Positions 53,628 to 64,000 of a DNA stretch of 64,000 bases are shown piece after piece. How positions within the stretch are numbered: position 1 is the first letter of the stretch; each line of letters begins with the position of its first letter. This DNA is from Zygaena filipendulae (Eukaryota > Arthropoda > Insecta > Lepidoptera > Zygaenidae): contig OU015654.1 in assembly GCA_907165275.2 (NCBI GenBank), positions 13,223,501-13,287,500 of the forward strand, written 5' to 3'. The translations under genes and the position numbers were made by a program. Below the pieces are notes generated by a model. That model was not told where the DNA came from. It searched no databases and saw only the letters and a program-made list of their open reading frames with translations.

Positions 53628-54278
53628 ATTGGTTAGATTACCATTGAGTTCAAAAGAAAAGCATCTATTTATTTGTTATTTTGGGACATAATCATCATAG
53701 AAACCTTATTTCCCGTTATGATATTATTTCTGCTGGAAAAAGGTTTGCCTAAAAGATCATATTAAATCAAGACATGGTAAGTACTTCATAAATAAAATAA
53801 CAATGCCTTTTATGATGACCGGTTGAGTGGTAGGTAGTTAAGGCATGAGAGTCTAACAAACAAATAAATTCTACCTATTAGGAATTTAATTAAAAAAAAA
53901 AAGTTAAAATAACATTTGCATGAATGTTAATCTCAGTAAACAGATAATAATGTCAGCAAAGAAAACGCAACAGAGGCCCTCGTGTAATTAAACTTTTCCT
54001 TTTTTATATTTTACTTTATACCTATCCAAGAAATGGAGAAAAAACGTAGGTGCCTATAAAAAGTTTTCCAATTAAACAAACTACAATTTTCTTAACAATT
54101 GTTTGTTTAGACGCCGCGCCGTCAAGTTTAAGTTGTTTTTCTTAACGAAAAGAAAGAACAAAAGCGTTTACATTTGAAAGTTTTCTTAACAAATAATTGG
54201 ACGAGTGTACTTACTTAGCTTGGCTGTCCGAATAACTGCTGGTTGAATTGTCAAATCCTTAATATTATTTATTTAAAT
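53628..54278. other. Unassigned sequence with a Helitron scrap
   Basis: 53815-53880 contains TGATGACCGGTTGAGTGG and AGTCTAACAAACAAATAAAT, a Helitron fragment. The rest is AT-rich and unassigned. Confidence 0.45.
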
Positions 54279-54395
54279 ATGAACGTGAGTTTGTTTGTTT
54301 GTTACGCTTTCACGCCTTAACGGCTCAACCGATTATCATGAAATATTGCCCACATATTTTTTGTCCCCGAATTCGCTCGCGCGTACGCGTTTCTT
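54279..54395 (+). mobile_element. Helitron, 5' half
   Basis: AACGTGAGTTTGTTTGTTTG, TTACGCTTTCACGCCTTAAC, GGCTCAACCGATTATCATGA, then GTCCCCGAATTCGCTCGCG. The 3' end is lost. Confidence 0.6.
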
Positions 54396-55396
54396 TGTTT
54401 TTGAATAGGTACCGAGCCGTTAACCAAAGATACTTCGTTACCAACTTTCACCCTCTTTTCTTTTCTTTGGGGGTTCAATGATGAATATAGAAATTCCACG
54501 TGGAATAAGCATGACCCTTGTACATGATTACTTTTATACTTTTTTCCTTTTTTTGTTGTCCTTGACGTGTGCATTAATTGTTAAATAAAATAAATATATA
54601 AATAAATAGGTAGGTACATATTGAATATCTCATTTCATTTCAATATCTTTTATTAGGAGATTTTACTTCGCAAAAACCAACAGTACCTATATACCTATCT
54701 GTATAGGTATATACCTAACTTCGACTATAATGTTCATAAGTAGCTTATTGCTTTAACTGCTTACATATTTTTTTCCCTATGTATTGATCAGTCAGGTCAT
54801 GTTCCTTATTTTCCTTTGCTCTTCGGTAGTCACTCAAAGACTATAAGACCCATATTTTTTTATAAGTGCTACTCAAACTTAATACGCGCTCAAGTTTTGT
54901 TTATCCCCTTCATTTTCCAGCGCAATGAGGGAGACAGTGAATATTTTTAGAGCGTAGCGGAGCTCTGAGTAGCGTTTACGCGCTAAGACCTAAAACTTTA
55001 CCCCGTTGAAATTTGATTAACACTGCACTGCAAAATACGAGGTACACTTCTGTACGTAATCGGTTTAATTACGCCGGTCTTAAGCATCGCGTAGAGTGAG
55101 CCAGGAAGCGGCTGCAACCCGAAGATAACTCATTGTCTGTAGCTACGAGTACATTCAGTATAGACATATAAAGTGTACCTACACTTTGCCGTGGCCTCAT
55201 TTGTACCGAGAAACGCCCACCCCCTTTGCAGTAGAGGCATTTCAGTGGAAAATCACGTACGTTAAGATAATTATTTTGTAAGTAGGTATAGCACTAGATA
55301 CACAAGTTCGCATTGCGCCAAACGAATAGGGATTTTCACAAAAAAAAATCTGAATATTACAAATAAATAATGGAAATTTAACTAATACTCTTTCAA
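54396..55396. other. Unassigned sequence
   Basis: GC-richer, unique-looking at about 54890-55110. No gene supported; frames at 54317-54574 and 55242-55424 overlap Helitron or SINE sequence. Confidence 0.4.
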
Positions 55397-55800
55397 TGAA
55401 CCGATTGGCGCAGTAGGTCACCATGCCTACCCGCCAATCAAGAGGTTCCGGGTTCGATTCCCGGTGGGGGTGGACTTTATGTGATGAACACAGGGTTCCA
55501 CTTTCTATTCTGGGCGTTGTTACATATCTATAGTATAATATACAATTATATATAATAACTAGCTGTCCCCCGCGATTTCATCCGCGGTAATTCCGGAGTT
55601 CCCGTGGGAATTCCGGGATAAAAACTATCCTATCTTTTAAGTTGGACCATGTTATAAATGGTTACAAAATTTTATGAAAATCCGTTCAGTAGTTTCGGAG
55701 TCCATCGCGGACAAACAACGCGACACGTGATTTATATATATTAAGATAAGATTAAGATATATATTGTAGCTTAGTGTGGGATCAAGGAAGCCTGTGTGTT
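55397..55800 (+). mobile_element. tRNA-derived SINE, copy 1, split by a Helitron
   Basis: A tRNA-like head has GATTGGCGCAGTAGG (box A-like) and GGTTCGATTCC (perfect box B) about 40 bp apart. It is followed by GGTGGGGGTGGACTTTATGT, GATGAACACAGGGTTCCA and an AT repeat. The body stops at 55558 for the Helitron and resumes with GTAGCTTAGTGTGGGATCAA. Not a working tRNA gene: no acceptor stem or complete cloverleaf. Pol III promoter boxes would drive transcription. Confidence 0.75.
55559..55746 (-). mobile_element. Helitron, GTTGGACCAT subtype, within a SINE
   Basis: A|CTAGCTGTCCCCCGCGATTT ... TTTTAAGTTGGACCATGTTA ... GACACGTGATTTATATATAT. Nearly identical to 45093-45279. Confidence 0.8.
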
Positions 55801-55847
55801 ATTATGTGACATTATAATGCTGTATTATAATGTCACATATTGATACA

Positions 55848-56035
55848 TCTTTACTAATCTCATAAATGCGAAAATGAGTTTGTTACGCTTTCACACCTCA
55901 ATGGCTCAACGGATCATCATGAAATTATGCATACACGTTATCAGGGATACAGAGAAGGACATAGGGTACTTTTTATCCCGGAATTCCTGCGGGAACTCCG
56001 AAATTACCGTGTGTGAAACCGCGGGGATTAGCTAG
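55848..56035 (+). mobile_element. Helitron (188 bp)
   Basis: TCTTTACTAATCTCATAAATG start, TTTGTTACGCTTTCACACCT, AGGGTACTTTTTATCCCGGA, and CGGGGATTAGCTAG|T end. Confidence 0.8.
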
Positions 56036-56084
56036 TACAGAATATTTCTTGATTTGTACAAAAAATTTGTTGAACTCCGTCATG

Positions 56085-56500
56085 TCATAACATTTCGACC
56101 CGATGGTCATCATGCCTACCAATATAGAGTTTCCGGGTTCAATTCCGGCTGGTGGTTCCGGCTGAAAACCAGCGCTGCCTCACACTGTTAAGTGTGTGAG
56201 ATAGCATTATGCTGAGCCGGGACCATTTTGTCAACATTTTTGTATTGTTTTTTATTGCAGTTGTATATTATGTGTTGGTTGACAAATAAATTTATTTTCT
56301 TTCTTTCTTCTTTCTTCCCGGTGGGGGTGGACTTTGTGTGATGAACACAGGGTTCCATTTTCCAGTCTGGGTGTGTATATATAAATATATAGTATAATAT
56401 ATATGTAATATTATGTGTAGTATATACCACGTTTGCTTGGTTTCCACGATACAAGCTTATAGCTTAGTGTGGGATCAAGTAGATCTGTGTGTTATGAACA
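56085..56500 (+). mobile_element. tRNA-derived SINE, copy 2, split by a non-LTR tail
   Basis: Head GACCCGATGGTCATCATGCC and GGTTCAATTCC (box B with one change). It is interrupted at about 56146-56317 by another element, then resumes with CCGGTGGGGGTGGACTTTGT, GATGAACACAGGGTTCCATT and TAGCTTAGTGTGGGATCAAG. Confidence 0.7.
56146..56317 (+). repeat. Non-LTR 3' tail (AACCAGCGCTG type) in a SINE
   Basis: GGCTGAAAACCAGCGCTGCC, a CACTGTTAAGTGTGTG patch, ATGCTGAGCCGGGACC, and AATAAATTTATTTTCTTTCT with a (CTTT)n tail. Same family as 39172 and 33680. Confidence 0.6.
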
Positions 56501-58269
56501 TTGTTGTGAAGTGGATTATTATTATTATTATTTCAATTATTTTATATCAAGTTTGATATCTGTCACAAATAAGTGTATAAGGAGGAAAATTCACGAAAAG
56601 AGAAACAATAATAGTATGTCCGTCATAATTATCCAAGACGGCAACTCATCTGAATAATTAAGACATGGAAATTTGACTAATCTTCAACCATCTGTCCGAG
56701 TTCTATCTAACGCTAAGACAATAAAGACAAGCTTAATATTTCTGCTGTCTCTCTATAATACGATGGGTGCTATTATTTGGCCAAATAAATGGCGTACAAT
56801 TGAAATACCTGCACAACTTATTCCTCTTTAGACGAGAGATTTTCCGCCGGATAAATCCTCACAATCTGCAAGCATTATGTTCCTGTAGGTTCCAAATCTA
56901 GAAAGGGGATCGATGTAATAACAATAAAATATTATTGCGGGGTATTTTTTTGCATCGCTCTGCAAATACCCGCAAAAGGATCGAGGAATGTGATCCCTAC
57001 GAGTACATCGTTGTCCTTAAACGTTATGAGCACCCGTTTAGGAACTATTGAAAATTATATTCCAAAGGTACCAACCACGTAAACAAATAAAACTACCCGA
57101 ACGCGTGTTGGACCACGCAGGGTGAAGGGTTCCGTGCTTGGTTAAATTTTCACAAAACAAAGGCGTACCTCCCCAAATATTGACTAAATTCCGAAAGTTA
57201 TTTGGAAATGTTATGTCTACTGTTATTTTTTTTTATTTTTCAACCCTCATTTACACGTGGCCGTCATTACCCCTAATTTTTATTTCACATAATTGGTATA
57301 GTCACACCATTGTATTAGTGATTTCTCAAGGCGGTTTCTAGAGTGTACTCTCGTCACGATTTTTATATCTATGGTGCGGGTGAAAAAACTGTGGGGTTAG
57401 GGCGTCTTTGCTATTTGACTACGGAATTCTAAAAACGTATCCGCTATTACAAGTTTATTGCAGGTTGACCAGAATTAGATACTTAACCACCCACCATATC
57501 CAGTTAGTTATTCATACGATAACGTTTTAACTGCTTTTTTCTATGTCTGTATCTACTTAACCAATTATGTATTTAAATAAAATTGTTTCAAATAAATAAA
57601 ACACCCTCATAGTTAAAACTGTGCAGTGATTGAATTTTCGACATTTAAGATTTTTTCATTTTTTTTACAATTTATTTATTTATTTATTTTATTCATTATA
57701 AGGTACAAAACATAGTGAAAATTTTTACAAATACAAAATTATACCAAGTTACAAACTATCACCAGTCTACACCACTAGCTGTACCTACCTATATATACAC
57801 AACACTTAGAGAAAAAAAAAGATAATAGGTAATTTTACATTATTATTAATAAAATGTCAAAAATATCAGCTAATAACTGATTAAATCATAATAATAGTGC
57901 AATGTCAGATAATTTAGGCACAACCACTACCAGTGAGTCAGTGAGTGGTATCCAAAATTAGTTTACGTTTCTACACGGTGAAATTTTCGCATTGAAATTT
58001 ACTACGAACGCATTTTAGAACCCGTTACTAAAAATATTGAGAATTTTTCTATGGCAATTTTCTATGGATTTTTTTTATAGGCAATGGCCTGTCATTTCCA
58101 TATTAAAAATCTCAATGGTTCGTTGAAGACGGGCTCTAAAATGCTTCCATAGAAAATTTCAACACGAAATTTTCACAATTTTTTTATGAATTTTATGAAT
58201 AAGGTTTTTTTTTTTTCCAGAACGTTTTACTCAATTAACTGCAATGGTATCGGATTCTGGGTTACAGGC
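56501..58269. other. Mostly unassigned; one LINE tail
   Basis: 56690-57140 is unique-looking with moderate GC, and includes GGGTATTT..AAATACCC inverted near 56940-56972. 57672-57760 is a (TTTA)n run followed by TTATAAGGTACAAAACATAG, likely a minus-strand non-LTR 3' tail. No gene supported. Confidence 0.4.
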
Positions 58270-58518
58270 AATTTAATACTTAGTATAAATGTGTGTGTGA
58301 GTTTGTTTGTTTGTCACGCTTTCACGCCTTAACGGCTCGACCGACCAGCGTGAAATTTTGTTGTCGTTGTCTGGGGTACAGAGAGACATACGATACTTTT
58401 TGTCCCGGAATTCCCGTGGGAACTTCAAGTTTTGCATACAGTTGCATTAGGTACTTTTATCGCGGAACTTCCGCGGGAACTACACAGTTACCGCGGGTGA
58501 AACTACGGTAACAGCTAG
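58270..58518 (+). mobile_element. Helitron with repeated 3' block
   Basis: TGTGAGTTTGTTTGTTTGTC, ACGCTTTCACGCCTTAACGG, TGTCCCGGAATTCCCGTGGG, a second GGAACTTCCGCGGGAACT block, and GGTAACAGCTAG|T end. Confidence 0.75.
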
Positions 58519-58550
58519 TGTGTAGGTAACACCTTTTACGTACCTTCAAA

Positions 58551-58865
58551 ATAGGGATGTGGACTACTTTTGAAAATCAAAATTCTAATTAGTCCGTCAG
58601 TTAGAAAATAAAAAAACAATAGACACGTATTTTTTGCTTTTTCAAATAAATTAAAATATACAGAGATAAGGCGCATTATAGTTTAGGCTGAGGGGCTCGT
58701 GACGTCACTAACCGCTAAAACCGCCATACAAACAGTCATAATAGTGACGTCACGCGAAATTTCAACTCAATGTATTGCCGTTATTTTTTGACTACGTAAA
58801 AAAAGAAAAAATACGTGTCCAATATTTTTTAATAATTGTAGATTATTAGACGGACTAAAAAATAA
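58551..58865 (+). mobile_element. TGACGTCA-containing MITE, copy 3
   Basis: ATAGGGATGTGGACTACTTT start, GTGACGTCACTAACCGC and GTGACGTCACGCGAAATTTC in the core, then GACGGACTAAAAAATAAA. The right terminus is truncated or decayed. Closest in sequence to copy 1. Confidence 0.7.
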
Positions 58866-58987
58866 ATTTATTTTTTACTATTTACCTATTTTATTTTTAT
58901 TATCTGTGCCATATATCTAGATTAAGTAAGCTTGTTACATACCTACCGATATAGGTACGCGTATTTTTGATAAGATAATAATAATCC

Positions 58988-59232
58988 ACATCACAACACA
59001 CAGATCTACTTGATCCCACAGTAAGCTATTATTAGCTTGTGTCGTGGAAACCAAGCAACACGTGGTATATACTACATAGAATTACTTATATATTATACTA
59101 TAGATATATATAAACACACCCAGACTGGAAAATGGAACCCTGTGTTCATCACACAAAGTCCACCCCCACCGGGAATCGAACCCGGAACCCCTTGATTAGC
59201 GGGCAGGCATGGTGACCTCTGCGCCAAACGGA
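58988..59232 (-). mobile_element. tRNA-derived SINE, copy 3, complete
   Basis: About 245 bp on the minus strand: head CGATCCGTTTGGCGCAGAGG (box A), GGTTCGATTCCCGGTGGGGG (box B), GATGAACACAGGGTTCCATT, an AT repeat, CCACGTGTTGCTTGGTTTCC and the end GGGATCAAGTAGATCTGTGT. Uninterrupted reference for copies 1 and 2. Confidence 0.8.
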
Positions 59233-59295
59233 TCGTCAAATTGTAAATTTTAAATACCTACCTAATAACTAAATTTATACCTATGCTATATTGTA

Positions 59296-59343
59296 ATCTG
59301 GAACTCCGAAATTACCGCGGGAGAAACCGTGGGGAACAGCTAG
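59296..59343 (+). mobile_element. Helitron 3'-end fragment
   Basis: GGAACTCCGAAATTACCGCG, GAGAAACCGTGGGGAACAGC and CTAG|T only. Confidence 0.6.
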
Positions 59344-59623
59344 TATAAAATAATAAAAAGTCTATAGAATTATCTCGAATAAGGATTTATATTCAGTATT
59401 GATATCAAAACACACAAAAGGGGGAAACTTTTAGCACTTCGTTATCGTCACAGTTTACTTATAAACGATCCTAATCTTGACCTTAAACTCGAGCAATGCT
59501 TTCAATGGTTTACTTGTTAAACCAATATTTAACATCTTCCTATTCAATTTAGATCGTTCAAAATATTTGAACAACATTTTGGCGCCGCGGGAGTAAAATT
59601 TAAAACCTTTTATTATTTTTTTA

Positions 59624-59822
59624 ATAGCTGATCCCCTTGATTTCACCCGTGGTAATTTCAGAGTTCTTGCGGGAATTCCGGGATAGAAAGTACTAAATGT
59701 CCTTCTCTGTACCTCTGACAACGTGCATGCCAAATTTCATCCAAATCCGTTCAGCCGTTTTTGCGTGATTAAGTAACAAACATCGAAACATCCAAACTTT
59801 CACATTTATAATATTAGTAGGA
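59624..59822 (-). mobile_element. Helitron
   Basis: Left end ATAGCTGATCCCCTTG (CTAG mutated), TTCTTGCGGGAATTCCGGGA, CCAAATTTCATCCAAATCCG, CACATTTATAATATTAGTAG|GA at the 5' end. Confidence 0.75.
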
Positions 59823-59824
59823 TA

Positions 59825-59935
59825 TAAGAACACGCCCTGACTGGAAAGTGGGCACTATTTCTATTACACAAAGATTTTTGGCGGAGGCGGCTTCGCTGAA
59901 AATCGAACCTGAAACCTTTTTTATAAGCGAAGAAA
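59825..59935 (-). mobile_element. Diverged SINE fragment
   Basis: CGCCCTGACTGGAAAGTGGG, ACACAAAG and AATCGAACCTG follow the order of the SINE at 58988-59232 with many substitutions. Confidence 0.4.
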
Positions 59936-60324
59936 CCAAAGTTCAAAAGTTGTAAAATTCCCTGAAAACTACAAGTAGTTCCAGAGATGTTATCGTACAA
60001 ACAGACCATCAACGGTTCGGTTCTCGCGGTAAACAGTGTAAATCAACGTCTGATAAATCTGATATGGCCAGTTGGGAACTTTGTGAATAAATCTCGTTGA
60101 AATTTTTGGCTCGCCAACCCTCCGTCATCTTCAGATAGTTCACGCCGCGGTCAGCTACGGGAAAATTTTAAAAACAAAATTTTTATCTGTGAATTATATT
60201 GTAAAATGGAGATGATAGCCAGTGTTATTACTATAAATATTAAGGTGCATGGAAGATTATAGTCTCCATACAAATTTCAGTAGAAGCCATGCTTTTATTT
60301 ACTTACTACCTTTTTTTGCGGTTT

Positions 60325-60475
60325 CACCTGCATTATACGTTTTTCCGATTTAAATGATACAATACCTATATATTATGTAGCTTCAGGCTAAGCTTAATCT
60401 ACCTATGAAAACCGCATGAGAATTCGTTCAGTAGATTCGAAGATTTTCGTGATAGACAGACAGAAAAGAATTTTA
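60325..60475 (-). mobile_element. Helitron-like, decayed
   Basis: GCGGTTTCACCTGCATTATA, TGAGAATTCGTTCAGTAGAT, TTTTCGTGATAGACAGACAG. Related to the local family but with no clear ends. Confidence 0.4.
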
Positions 60476-60894
60476 AAACCTCTTTCTTTGTGGTTGGTTA
60501 CTCTTCTTTTATCGCCCTCAGTCAATTTTTGTTAAAAATATTCAATACAGAAATATTCAATAAGTACAGAATCGCAGATTTACTCTTTTATTACCTGCCT
60601 ATAGTACTATATAGATAATAGATATATGATTAATAAAATATTACAATTTATTCTGAAATGGCCGATACCAAAATAAAAGCATAAACAAACAGATTATTAG
60701 TTATTAAAAAAAAAACAGTAGCTAATGTAAAATAACAACAAATTGGAATTCGTGTGAAAATCATACTAGCCCTGAAGGTCCATCTTAGAAATACCTACAC
60801 TGTAGCTAAGACTTCACCATCCAGTGAATGTTGACTAGTCATCTAATCCAATCTATAAGGTATATCTAAATTTTAGTGGTGTGTAGTAATAAGC

Positions 60895-61064
60895 AATAAA
60901 TTTTGGGATAAAAAGTACCCTTATCTCACTCAGTACTTCCGTAGCTTCCTATAAGTGAAAGAATTTTCAAAATCGATTCAGTAGATCCAGAGATTACCCG
61001 CTACAACGTCACAAACTCACAATGCACAAAGTTTACCTCTTTATAATTTTAGTATAGATATAGA
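60895..61064 (-). mobile_element. Helitron, lacking the hairpin end
   Basis: TTTTGGGATAAAAAGTACCC, TTTCAAAATCGATTCAGTAG, AAAGTTTACCTCTTTATAAT and TTTTAGTATAGA. Related to 21221-21404 in opposite orientation. Confidence 0.6.
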
Positions 61065-61962
61065 TTATTAAATTTTGAATTTAAAAACAAAATGATAACT
61101 CATTTTTAACTCGACATGGATTTAATCATCTCGAATTCACCTGCGCGAGCAGTAGGACAATAGCTTGGTACGTCGACGGATATTGTGTTGCGAATAAAAA
61201 TAATAAACGGAAAATATTTGCGCATCGCTTTACAATCCGATATGTTACCTACCGGCCATATTGCTCGAGCGTTAATTTTATTAAGTTTCATTAATTGCAC
61301 GGTCGATGCAATTTGTTCCCGACACAGTTTAAAAATTTGTGGGCATCCAAGTTAAAAGGTGCCACTTCTCGGCATTTAGTTTCCGAGATATAAACAGACA
61401 TAAAGTTCAGTGAAAAAATTGTGTCCGCGATTTTAATTGATTATTAATAAATATTCAATTTTCTTCAATTTCATATATCTTAATCTACAATCTTAATATA
61501 TACATATGTAGGAAATAGAAACAGGAACATGAAACTATAATAAGCAATTGCACCAACATAGTTATAGATAATACAGCATACCAGATATCCGTAGGGAACA
61601 CGGAGCAGTGCCTGGGACTTGCGACCCAGGTGTAGGTTTAATGGGGCCCCTTTACAATGCATGAATGCTCACCTCCACTGCCCGTGCTCCCGACTTAAGC
61701 AAACCTCTGGAAACAATTAGATGACACAGCACACGTAATCACTATAGCCACTCTAGATTGATAAGACACTGATACGACACTATAACTGCACTGAACCAAA
61801 CACAAAGTAACAATAAACCGTCGCTTACGCATACCCGCATTTTATAACAAGTTCTAACAAAGACGAATCGGGCAATGGAGTGGAGCGGGGGAACGAACTT
61901 ACTACCACCGCCATTCGACGGCGGGAAACAACAGTTATTTTTAATAAAACTACCCTCTCGCC
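61065..61962. other. Unassigned sequence
   Basis: A GC-richer tract at about 61100-61340 has a 64-codon minus frame (61106-61300) without recognised motifs. Another lies at about 61580-61930. No gene called. Confidence 0.35.
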
Positions 61963-62137
61963 GACATATATAAATCACGTGTCACGTTGTTTGTCTGCTA
62001 TGGACTCCGAACGGATTTTGATAAAATTTTGTAACCATTTATAATATGGTCCAACTTAAAAGATAGGATAGTTTTTATCCCAGAATTCCCACGGGAACTC
62101 CGAAATTACCGCGGATGAAATCGTGGGGGACAGCTAG
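61963..62137 (+). mobile_element. Helitron, GTTGGACCAT subtype
   Basis: ATATATAAATCACGTGTCAC start, GTCTGCTATGGACTCCGAAC, ATAATATGGTCCAACTTAAA, and GGGGGACAGCTAG|T end. Opposite orientation to 45093 and 55559. Confidence 0.8.
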
Positions 62138-62230
62138 TAATATATAAAAATCTATGTAACAAGCAAGAAGTGTGTTTTTTTTATTTCACACAAACTTTTA
62201 AAATGCTTTTTCTTAAATCAAGCTTTTTAA

Positions 62231-62469
62231 CCGCCGCACTCGGAGTCAACTTTAATGATTACTTAGTTAAGTATACATTTTTAAAACAAAACTGTCGCAA
62301 ATATCAGACTAGTTTAATAAATAAATGTTAATTGGCATTTAACTAACTAAGTTACATCTCATTAAATGCCAAATAACATTATGTATTGAACGTCTCTGAT
62401 TGCGGCAGTTTTGTTTTAAAAATCTATACTTAACTAAGTAATCATTAAAGTCGACTCTGAGTGCGGCGG
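62231..62469 (+). mobile_element. PIF/Harbinger-like MITE, complete copy
   Basis: 239 bp, CCGCCGCACTCGGAGTCAAC to GACTCTGAGTGCGGCGG, flanked by TAA at 62228-62230 and 62470-62472. Long arms match 21812-22195. The loop contains a second inverted pair (TTGGCATTTAACTAA / ATTAAATGCCAAAT). Confidence 0.85.
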
Positions 62470-62635
62470 TAAGTTTCAACTTCAAATATCTGTAAAAAAA
62501 ACTGTGCTAGTTTTTGAATTATTTTTTCAATCCTTACTATCAATTGACTATTCTAGACATCGAATCTAGCCTTAACTCAATACCCCACTACTGGTAGCTT
62601 TTTACTTGGACGCCCACATTTTTCTTTCTTATAAA

Positions 62636-62885
62636 CAGCTACTGTTCCCCTGCAGTTTCATACGCATCGATTTCGGAGTATTCCGCCGATCAAGCTCTAG
62701 AGTAAATAGGCATTTAAGGATAGAAACTATAGCTGTTCCTCAAGCTTTCACTCGCGTAAATGACCGTGTGTTCTTTGCTTTACCCCTAACAACGGTAGGC
62801 AAAATTGCATGATCAATTGAGTATACACTAGACAAATCCTAAAAACGTAACAAACAAACTCACATTCGCATTTAAAAAACCTATT
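62636..62885 (-). mobile_element. Helitron, decayed and extended
   Basis: AGCTACTGTTCCCCTGCAGT, TTCGGAGTATTCCGCCGATC, a second AGCTGTTCCTCAAGCTTTCA block, then CGTAACAAACAAACTCACAT and CGCATTTAAAAAACCTATTA. Possibly two partial copies. Confidence 0.5.
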
Positions 62886-63059
62886 AGGAATGTAGAAGCC
62901 AAAGACATTATACGAAAATAGACGAACAAAACAAACTTTTACTATGAAATCCACGTCAACCAATTTTTGCGGGGGGAGTGATCAAAATAAAAACCAATCA
63001 CATCGTTGCGACGTAATCAAATACCAGTCACCATAAAGTGCATTTCAAATAGCCAATCA

Positions 63060-63172
63060 CATCGCTTTCTAGATATTATCTATGTCTCTTTAGATTAGGC
63101 ACTGTTGATGTTTGTTTCTTTTTCCTGTGTGTTGTGCTGAAATAAATGTATTTTCTTCTTCTTCTTCTTTCC
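63060..63172 (+). repeat. Possible non-LTR 3' tail with (CTT)n end
   Basis: TGTGCTGAAATAAATGTATT followed by (TTC)n. Similar ending style to 39172 and 56146. The upstream part (two CCAATCACATCG copies at about 62995 and 63054) is not recognised. Confidence 0.35.
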
Positions 63173-63709
63173 ATGGTGGTATCTATAGACCATAGTCTGC
63201 TAACTAACGACATTTTTTAGTAGGGGAAAGCTTAGCCGAGCGTATTGTTAATCTATTCTATTCTCTTTCAATATCTTTGGTTAAAGCATAATTATGGATA
63301 ACAATATTATTGTTGTTTCTTCTTATCTACTACCCACGATCGTGTAATATCATAATAGCACCTTTATAGAAAAAACAAAAAAAAAATCACTGGCAAAAGA
63401 TCTCATATCGTTATCTCCCCGTTGTGACCTGCCAATGACCTATCTGCGAGGCTTTTGTGAGGTTTCATATAATGGAAACCCGGTAGGCTCGATTACATAA
63501 CCAAACTGCGCAACTTTTATAGGTACCTTTTTTAAGTACCGCGGTGCAGAAGATCTACTTTGAGTGTTTTATTCAAAGATCCAACCTATTTTCCTCAGTT
63601 CTAGAAGAATTTCAGAGTCATAAAAAAACGAACAAAAAAAAAAAAGAAAAAAAAAGAACGAGATAAAAAGAACGCCGCCATTACGCACTACTCTGAATTA
63701 ATTGCATAG
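63173..63709. other. Unassigned sequence
   Basis: Includes A-rich low complexity at about 63625-63665. No gene or repeat recognised. Confidence 0.4.
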
Positions 63710-63858
63710 TAACATGTTATGACTTCACACTTTAACGGCTGATTATCATGAAATTTTGCATATACGTTGTCAGAGGTACAGAAAAGGCCATAGGAGTTTC
63801 ATCTCGGAATTCTCTTGGATACTCCGAAATTAAAGCGGGTGAAACCGCGGGGAATGGT
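63710..63858 (+). mobile_element. Helitron, lacking a clean end
   Basis: TGACTTCACACTTTAACGGC, ATTATCATGAAATTTTGCAT, GGTACAGAAAAGGCCATAGG, GCGGGTGAAACCGCGGGGAA. The CTAG is replaced by TGGTGAG. Confidence 0.65.
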
Positions 63859-64000
63859 GAGTAAATAAATAATAATATTACAATGCGAAAATAGATTACC
63901 AAGTATTTATCAAACAACGATGGCGCAAGCCTGCGACCGGAAGCGACGTAAGTAAAGCAAATATGGCGGCCGGATGTGGGTCGTAAGTCACGCCGCGAGC

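Noticed and set aside
55397..55475. tRNA gene
   Set aside because: Box A and box B are present but there is no complete cloverleaf or acceptor stem, and the sequence continues into a shared ~245-bp body found three times: a SINE.
61106..61300. 64-codon minus-strand frame with plausible composition
   Set aside because: No motif, no splice context, single short frame; left as unassigned.

Overview
This window looks like eukaryotic nuclear DNA from a moth or butterfly (Lepidoptera). It is AT-rich and intron- or intergenic-like, with no long open reading frame, no operon structure, no rRNA or genuine tRNA gene and no confidently recognisable host exon. The lepidopteran call rests on dozens of short non-autonomous Helitrons with the familiar core (GGAATTCCCGCGGGAACTCC, CATAGGGTACTTTTTATCCC) ending in a CG-rich hairpin plus CTAG, on non-LTR 3' tails containing GCATTAAGTCCGCC, and on tRNA-derived SINEs. 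The organism call is inference from repeat families recalled from general knowledge; no search was run.

Layout. 0-7.5 kb: TGACGTCA-containing MITEs, a 4-bp-TSD MITE family that has inserted into itself, and Helitron pieces. 7.5-16.5 kb: a small TIR MITE, the C-terminal fossil of a non-LTR retrotransposon (minus strand, about 9.5-9.8 kb), a 348-bp TIR MITE, a 0.6-kb repeat carrying a 75-bp foldback insert, and a foldback at 15.2-15.5 kb. 16.5-22.2 kb: a full-length Helitron, a second Helitron split by a 3.28-kb element with about 1.1-kb inverted arms, and a self-nested MITE with TAA/TTA target duplications. 22.2-31.7 kb: a roughly 155-bp tandem array, several Helitrons, and second copies of three elements seen earlier or later. 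31.7-48 kb: a 512-bp hairpin MITE, non-LTR tails, an internally deleted mariner-like element (38.37-38.96 kb), an RTE-like C-terminal fragment (45.4 kb), and longer unique tracts.

48.10-53.63 kb holds the most structured object: a decayed DIRS-type (tyrosine-recombinase class) retrotransposon. It has inverted terminal repeats of about 150 bp, an internal complementary region made of the complements of its two outer ends joined together, reverse transcriptase and RNase H remnants, and a 102-bp minisatellite between the left repeat and the reverse transcriptase. I could not find its tyrosine recombinase.

53.6-64 kb: Helitrons, three copies of one tRNA-derived SINE (one split by a Helitron, one by a non-LTR tail), a third TGACGTCA MITE and a second TAA-flanked MITE.

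No set of genes works together here. The biology in the window is the layered history of transposable elements, readable from nested insertions and target-site duplications. Unique tracts between repeats are reported as unassigned; exons or conserved noncoding elements could be hidden there but cannot be supported from sequence alone.
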